From JAKPCT01 sp029553165 (GTDB lineage Bacteria > Bacillota > UBA4882 > UBA8346), in contig DAORZT010000037.1 of the NCBI GenBank assembly GCA_035359995.1, forward strand, positions 1 through 27,776: a DNA stretch of 27,776 nt. Direction: 5' to 3'. Under the pieces are notes generated by a model, which saw only the letters and a list, made by a program, of their open reading frames with translations, was not told the DNA's origin and ran no database searches. This document shows positions 23,590 to 27,776 of this stretch, piece by piece; position 1 is the first letter of the stretch; each line of letters starts with the position of its first letter. The translations under genes and the position numbers were made by a program.

Positions 23590-24030
23590 ATGGTAAAGAT
23601 GAATATCAATGATCTGTATACGGATACAGATGTTAATACCGGTGAGAATATCTATTATTGGGACAGCAGTTTGGAAAAACCTTATAATGGAGTAGTTGTT
23701 GATCATTTTAAAGGAGTCTTATCATGGGAATTTGAAGTAAAGGATGGTTTTAAGACTGGGATTGAAAGGAAGTATTATGATACCGGTGAATTAATGGAGG
23801 AAAATATGACAGATCATAATACTATTGACGGGATAGCAACAGAGTTTTATAAAAACGGCAACATAAAAAGCATTAGTATTGTTATCCGTAATGTATTTAT
23901 TGATACTATCTCCTATGATGAATTAGGGAACAAAGTTGGTAAAACATCAATAGCTGAAAGTGATATCAGTTATTCTCTGATTAAAGACAAAATTGATGAA
24001 TACCGAGAGAAATATCACATTGATAACTAA
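23590..24030 (+). CDS. YwqK-like (MORN-variant repeat) protein
   Basis: 146 residues from ATG at 23590, with TTGGAG about seven bases upstream. The frame is open further upstream but without a ribosome-binding site. Repeated short units YNGVVVDHF..GVLSWEFEVKDGFKTG, ERKYYDTGELMEENM and DGIATEFYKNGNIKSISIVI have the G..xxYYxxGxL spacing of the MORN_2 repeats found in YwqK-family antitoxin or immunity proteins. In Bacillus subtilis YwqK neutralises the nuclease toxin YwqJ. No toxin gene is adjacent here, so immunity function is only a possibility. No signal peptide. It is the first gene of an A+T-rich stretch that also contains the paralogue pair downstream. Confidence 0.65.
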   Translation: MVKMNINDLYTDTDVNTGENIYYWDSSLEKPYNGVVVDHFKGVLSWEFEVKDGFKTGIERKYYDTGELMEENMTDHNTIDGIATEFYKNGNIKSISIVIRNVFIDTISYDELGNKVGKTSIAESDISYSLIKDKIDEYREKYHIDN

Positions 24031-24369
24031 TATCATAAGCAATTTAATTTCCCACCAGTTTGAAAAAGGCAGATTTTTATTAGAATATTTTTGTCAATAT
24101 AAATCCATTTAACTCAAGTTATTACTGTCTTATTTCCGCATATTTTTCCTTAATCAATAAACTGCATTACTGCGTTAAATCAGAATGAAAGACAGAAAGT
24201 AAATTATTCTAATTTTATTAAAACCAGCATTATTTTTAAATTAATATCTTTATTTTTTTATTTTTTTGAAATAATATATAAAAGTAAACATTTAATATCT
24301 TATGTTAATTTTTATATTTTTTAGGAATTTCTTACATAATCTAATTACTTTTTGAATTTGGGAGCAACT
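24031..24369. other. A+T-rich intergenic region before the paralogue pair
   Basis: About 340 bases without a credible gene on either strand. The segment 24230-24340 is almost entirely A and T, with long T runs, and probably contains the promoter (UP-element-like) for the gene at 24370. No correctly spaced -35/-10 pair stands out and no clear terminator hairpin follows the YwqK-like gene. Confidence 0.4.
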
Positions 24370-25317
24370 ATGAAGCCAGAAAAGCAACGAATAGTCAACT
24401 CACTAAAAGCTGCAGAACCGGAAGAAGTTCACAAAATTTTCAAAAACCCAGAGGCATATAATTGCTTAAGTATGCATAGCCTTGGATTTCCTACTTATTT
24501 GAAATGTATCAAAGCTTTATATCCCGAATACAACCCGAAAACACCGGCCGAGATGGAGTCACTACTGCAAAATATTCATCAACAATATCAAGCCGGTAAG
24601 GAGACCGAAACCAACACCAAAGCCAAAATAGTGATTGCAATAATTTCAAATCACGAAGCCTTTAAAAAATGCTTGGGAAAAAATGAACTTCCTGAAGAAT
24701 GCTTAAATCTTTGTAACAAACAGTATGAGTTTACAAAAACGCTGTTTAAAATTAAAAAAGCATGCGAACGTTATGACAGCCAATTAATTCAGGGTTTATT
24801 CGACTCTAACCCTGATTTATTCCTTTCTTGTTTAACCTATAATTACATGACGAGAGAGGAATACTATTTGTCCAATAAGGTAATAAAGAAGCTACAGGAA
24901 AAAAATGTCAATGAGATTTATAGTGATGATAAAAACTTTGTCTTAACTCTACTGGCCCAAAACTGGAAACTTTATCAAGATCCCATAGAGCTGTATCGAA
25001 GCTTGGAACAATTATTAAAACAGGATTTCAATACTAATGGTCTTGTAAAAAAATGCTTTACATATTCGAATATTAAGTGTCAGAAAGATTATATAGAGGC
25101 TGGCTTTCAAGCCGCAATAGAATTTCCGGAAGAGGGTAAAAAGATTTTAAAAACAATGCAAGAATTAAATCCGTTTATGTATAATATCCGTTATAAAAAA
25201 TTAGATACTGATACCAAAAGAATAATTGCCGCTATCAAAGACGGGACCTTCAATGGGCCAAACAGTCCTTCCATGAAAGATAACAACGGTTCAAATATTG
25301 GTAGTGGCAGAAGGTAA
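24370..25317 (+). CDS. Unrecognised helical, Cys-rich protein; first of a paralogue pair
   Basis: 315 residues from ATG at 24370 (TTGGGAG six bases upstream). No signal peptide or membrane helix, and a mostly charged, helical composition. The N-terminus holds NCLSMHSLGFPTYLKC, the best conserved block with the gene at 25517. Cysteines occur at 32, 46, 101, 111, 115, 132, 154, 229 and 237. Seven of them align with cysteines of the paralogue. Degenerate units of the type NPxxxxxCL recur (NPEAYNCL, HEAFKKCL, NPDLFLSCL, LVKKCF), suggesting an alpha-solenoid built of diverged repeats (inference). The last ~25 residues are Asn/Ser/Gly-rich and probably disordered. I cannot assign a family or function. 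Confidence 0.8.
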   Translation: MKPEKQRIVNSLKAAEPEEVHKIFKNPEAYNCLSMHSLGFPTYLKCIKALYPEYNPKTPAEMESLLQNIHQQYQAGKETETNTKAKIVIAIISNHEAFKKCLGKNELPEECLNLCNKQYEFTKTLFKIKKACERYDSQLIQGLFDSNPDLFLSCLTYNYMTREEYYLSNKVIKKLQEKNVNEIYSDDKNFVLTLLAQNWKLYQDPIELYRSLEQLLKQDFNTNGLVKKCFTYSNIKCQKDYIEAGFQAAIEFPEEGKKILKTMQELNPFMYNIRYKKLDTDTKRIIAAIKDGTFNGPNSPSMKDNNGSNIGSGRR

Positions 25318-25428
25318 ACATCGAAAATTTAGTCTTTTTCAGTAATGTTTTTCTGATCATGCAGCAAAATTTTATTATTTAAATATTCTTTACCTCAATT
25401 ATTCTGAATTTTATTTAAAACATTAACG

Positions 25429-25456
25429 TTGACCATTCCAGATATTATGCTAAAAT
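25429..25456 (+). promoter_or_regulatory. Promoter of the second paralogue
   Basis: TTGACC (25429-25434), 16-base spacer, TAAAAT (25451-25456), 60 bases before the ATG at 25517. It suggests that the second paralogue can be expressed independently of the first. Confidence 0.5.
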
Positions 25457-25516
25457 AGAAATTAATATTATTCTTCAATCCTTCAAAAATCTTACATATT
25501 CAATTTTGGAGATAAT

Positions 25517-26458
25517 ATGAATAACCAAAAAAAGCAGCTAATTGCCTTATTGAGATCTGCAAAACCTGACGAAATTCAGAAAATTTTAGAAAACAACCCA
25601 TTAGCTAAGGATTGTTTAAACATTCATAGTCTTGGTTTTCCTACCTATTATAAATGTGTCACCACATTGCATCCGGAATATAGCCCTACAACACTAACAG
25701 AAATGCAATCGCAGCTCAATCATATTTACCAGCAATATAAAAATAATATTATAAGCGAAACCAATGTTCGAGCAAATTTGGCAATTTTAGCATTGAATAA
25801 CTCCAATTTAAAACTTTATAAAGAATGTCTGGATAAAAAATTACTCAGTGAAGACTGCGACAAATTCTGTAAATCCCAGTATGATTTTGCGAAAGTCTTT
25901 CTGACCATTAGAAAAGCCTATAAAGATTATAAAGACAAAGATAAAGACAGTGACAGAACGGAGTTACTGAATTTATTCAAGTCCGAATATCATAAAAAAT
26001 TAATTCATTCTTGTTTAACCAGTAATTACCTACCAACCAGTGTAGTTAACTTTGTCAACTCCATAAGTCCATCTTCGTTCAAAGAATATCTTGAACAGAC
26101 AACTAAAGATCAAAAAACTGCTATCAAGACTCTCCTTGTTAGAAACATTGAAACTTATACTACCCCCAAAGAACTGTATGAGAGTCTGGATAAATTATTC
26201 CAGGATCCGACTTCCGAAAGATTAGTGCAAAAATGTTTTAAAGAACTAGATCCAGAGTCGCAAAAAAAATACATCAATAATGTCCTAATCTACTTTTCTA
26301 AATCAAAAAAACCTGAAGGCATAGAACGATTTGAACGTTTGAATCCTGATCTGTTCAATAAATGTTTAAGCAGTTCACCTCCTAATATCAAAAAAGCAGT
26401 CGCAAAAATTGTCAGACCAGACGAATCTTTGATAAAATCAAAATCCAATGAGATGTAA
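25517..26458 (+). CDS. Unrecognised helical, Cys-rich protein; second of a paralogue pair
   Basis: 313 residues from ATG at 25517 with TTGGAG six bases upstream. It is collinear with the protein at 24370-25317 from end to end: DCLNIHSLGFPTYYKC, HPEYSPTTLTEMQSQLNHIYQQY, ECLDKKLLSEDCDKFCKSQY, SCLTSNYL, KELYESLDKLFQ and LVQKCF all have counterparts. Conserved cysteines here are 33, 47, 104, 114, 118, 166 and 240. C283 is extra. A Lys/Asp-rich insert (residues 136-148, KDYKDKDKDSDR) is unique. Predicted cytoplasmic and all-helical. Its last codon is only 16 bases from the convergent MBL gene, and no terminator is visible between them. Function unknown. Confidence 0.8.
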   Translation: MNNQKKQLIALLRSAKPDEIQKILENNPLAKDCLNIHSLGFPTYYKCVTTLHPEYSPTTLTEMQSQLNHIYQQYKNNIISETNVRANLAILALNNSNLKLYKECLDKKLLSEDCDKFCKSQYDFAKVFLTIRKAYKDYKDKDKDSDRTELLNLFKSEYHKKLIHSCLTSNYLPTSVVNFVNSISPSSFKEYLEQTTKDQKTAIKTLLVRNIETYTTPKELYESLDKLFQDPTSERLVQKCFKELDPESQKKYINNVLIYFSKSKKPEGIERFERLNPDLFNKCLSSSPPNIKKAVAKIVRPDESLIKSKSNEM

Positions 26459-26474
26459 CGGCTAATGGAATGAT

Positions 26475-27197
26475 TTAAATATCGATCTCCCATTCGTCGC
26501 CAACCTCTTCATAGAGAAAAACCCGGTCAACCGACTGCAGATTGCGGCTAAACCGCTTTAAAACCTGGGGTTTTCCAAAGGTATGCATCGGCACAAACCA
26601 CTGTGGCCGGACTCTTGCAATAAACTCCAATGCCCCCGACCAGTTTTTCAAACGCGCATCAGCATTACTAAACGCCAGATCAATCCGGTAAGCCTGCAGT
26701 TGTTGTAGTGTTTGCTCCCAGATATCCTTGATGAATTCAGCTTCCTGCGGGCTATTCTCTTCCCAGTCCCAATTTGCCAGATCACCGCCAAAATAAATTG
26801 TTGTTCCGGCATAGTTGATTAAAAAGGCCACTCCGAGATCATTGCTTGAAAATGCGTGGATTTCCATATCATCCAACTGTAGGGTATCATCAGCATCAAT
26901 CAGGTATACCGCCTGTCCCGATTGAGGTTTAAGATATGATTCAATCTCTCTGGCAAAAATAAATTTCGTATTAAACCGGGGTTGACCCAGTTGGGCAAAA
27001 TCCAACTCAAAATGGTCACCATGGCTGTGGGAGGAAAAAAGATAAGTTTTCTTCCCTTCAATCAGACTTTTCACCTTCTGTTTTGCTTCCCGACCGAGCA
27101 TATTACTGCTGGGATAATCAAAGAGCAACACCCGGTCCGGTAAAGTCAGGACAAAACAATTGTGAAAGATATAATTAACCGTAACTTTAATGATCAA
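26475..27197 (-). CDS. MBL-fold (UlaG-like) metal-dependent hydrolase
   Basis: 240 residues. The metallo-beta-lactamase fold is shown by the strand-rich start (NYIFHNCFVLTLPDRVLLFDYP), H57-S-H59-G-D61-H62 binding two metal ions, GGDLANWDW (third metal ligand Asp) and FVPMHTFGKP (His) near the end. The two-layer pattern without extra domains is like UlaG/RNase Z-type small hydrolases. The substrate is unknown. The start is taken as TTG at 27197, though AAGGAG sits only three bases before it. A non-standard ATT two codons downstream would have better spacing. Convergent with the paralogue pair. Confidence 0.88.
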   Translation of the reverse strand: MIIKVTVNYIFHNCFVLTLPDRVLLFDYPSSNMLGREAKQKVKSLIEGKKTYLFSSHSHGDHFELDFAQLGQPRFNTKFIFAREIESYLKPQSGQAVYLIDADDTLQLDDMEIHAFSSNDLGVAFLINYAGTTIYFGGDLANWDWEENSPQEAEFIKDIWEQTLQQLQAYRIDLAFSNADARLKNWSGALEFIARVRPQWFVPMHTFGKPQVLKRFSRNLQSVDRVFLYEEVGDEWEIDI

Positions 27198-27246
27198 TCA
27201 CTCCTTATCCAGCCTTGATAACAAGTCACATTATATTAACATGAGA

Positions 27247-27411
27247 TTAATTTGTAGTTTCTTCTTTTTGGAACGGATTCTTAACATAATTTGTTACCGC
27301 AACCATATCTTCCGAATCAAATTCATAAGTCACTTTGCCGTTATCACTATAAAGCAATAGATTATAGAAACCATATGGCTATGAAATAACACATTCCCAT
27401 AAATATCTCAT
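27247..27411 (-). pseudogene. Short gene interrupted by an in-frame TAG at codon 11
   Basis: ATG at 27411 has GAGGAG eight bases upstream and a good promoter at 27474-27502. It reads MRYLWECVIS, then TAG (27379-27381), then stays open for 43 more codons (PYGFYNLLLYSDNGKVTYE ... NPFQKEETTN) to TAA at 27247. The part after the TAG has coding-like composition and a plausible beta/charged pattern. The simplest explanation is a nonsense mutation (one base from CAG, AAG or TGG) or a sequencing error. Amber recoding is possible but unsupported. Function unknown. Confidence 0.55.
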
Positions 27412-27473
27412 GTATTATTCTCCTCTAAATTTTACAAAATCATCTCCATTATTGATTATCAAATAATTACTTT

Positions 27474-27502
27474 GTTATATCAATCTATAATGTTATTGTC
27501 AA
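27474..27502 (-). promoter_or_regulatory. Promoter of the TAG-interrupted short gene
   Basis: TTGACA (27497-27502), 17-base spacer, TATAAC (27474-27479), about 60 bases before the ATG at 27411. Confidence 0.65.
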
Positions 27503-27535
27503 GTAACACTTCGAAATCTTATAGTAACTTATCTC

Positions 27536-27588
27536 AAAGAAAAACCCTGAAACAATAAATATCAATTTATTATTCCAAGGCTTTCTTT
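27536..27588 (-). terminator. Terminator hairpin after the beta-propeller-like gene
   Basis: On the minus strand AAAGAAAGCCTTG pairs imperfectly with CAGGGTTTTTCTTT. An inner AATAAAT/ATTTATT stem closes a small loop, and the 3' arm is T-rich. It lies 30 bases past the stop at 27618. Confidence 0.45.
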
Positions 27589-27617
27589 GGTCTTATGTAT
27601 TATTTATTGTATTAATT

Positions 27618-27776
27618 TTAGCGGGCAACAACAAATATACTAGTTGCTCCAGCCCATTTTGTATCATCGGTTAACGGTACAGCCTGTCCATTCTTCCAAT
27701 AGACAGCAACATTACCATCAAACCCTGCCACATAAACATCATTACCTGAGACATAGATTGAAGTGGCTCTTGCGTC
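27618..27776 (-). CDS. C-terminal end of a beta-propeller-like repeat protein (partial, runs off the right edge)
   Basis: 52 codons from the right edge to TAA at 27618: ATSIYVSGNDVYVAGFDG, then VAVYWKNGQAVPLTD, then ATSIFVVAR. The SIYVSGNDVYVAG...A.YWKNGQ.V.LT unit is the repeat of a bacterial beta-propeller-type family, usually secreted or membrane-associated. Only about one and a half repeats are visible, so nothing can be said about the N-terminus or localisation. Confidence 0.7.
   Translation of the reverse strand, partial: DARATSIYVSGNDVYVAGFDGNVAVYWKNGQAVPLTDDTKWAGATSIFVVAR

Overview
The window reads as a chromosomal segment of a low- to moderate-GC Gram-positive-type bacterium (Bacillota-like, probably an anaerobic plant-polysaccharide degrader). 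This is inferred from strong AGGAGG-type ribosome-binding sites, sigma-A-like promoters (TTGACA/TATAAT with 17-base spacers), heavy use of TTG and GTG starts, a Bacillus-style ribDE-BA-H operon behind an FMN riboswitch, CsoR-type copper control and GH10 xylanases. No rRNA, tRNA, insertion sequence, CRISPR array or origin was found. The species cannot be named from sequence alone.

Layout, left to right. (1) 1-2044, minus strand: three tandem copies of an uncharacterised two-TM membrane protein family (one cut by the window edge, one intact, one decayed and frameshifted), with a C-terminal scrap of an NAD-kinase-like gene between them. (2) 2051-3252: a TPR membrane protein and an AIM24-family protein. 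(3) 3384-7123: the riboflavin operon ribD-ribE-ribBA-ribH with promoter, FMN aptamer and an attenuator that overlaps the ribD ribosome-binding site. (4) 7157-8803: a two-TM protein preceded by a broken membrane-protein gene, with its own promoter. (5) 8881-10987: purK-purE and a small Cys-rich hypothetical gene. (6) 11235-12166: a lipoprotein with a repeat domain and a complete C-terminal Hint (intein/hedgehog-type) domain that stops two residues after its HN cleavage site. (7) 12297-14675: two GH10 xylanases, one cytoplasmic and one secreted, closed by a terminator shared with the convergent panE. (8) 15620-19650: a TIR-TM-DUF6273-like receptor-type protein divergent from an exported protein with 15 ankyrin repeats. 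(9) 19683-23315: copper operon copA-csoR-SDR under a promoter overlapped by a CsoR-like operator. (10) 23590-26458, A+T-rich: a YwqK-like (MORN-variant) protein and two tandem paralogues of an unrecognised, helical, cysteine-conserving family. (11) 26475-27776: an MBL-fold hydrolase, a short gene broken by an in-frame TAG, and the tail of a beta-propeller-like protein cut by the right edge.

Housekeeping metabolism (riboflavin, purine, pantothenate, copper export) alternates with lineage-specific genes. The best candidates for undescribed biology are the paralogue pair at 24370-26458, the orphan Hint lipoprotein, and the divergent TIR/ankyrin pair. Several loci show gene decay (1714-1976, 711-1019, 8186-8728, 27247-27411).
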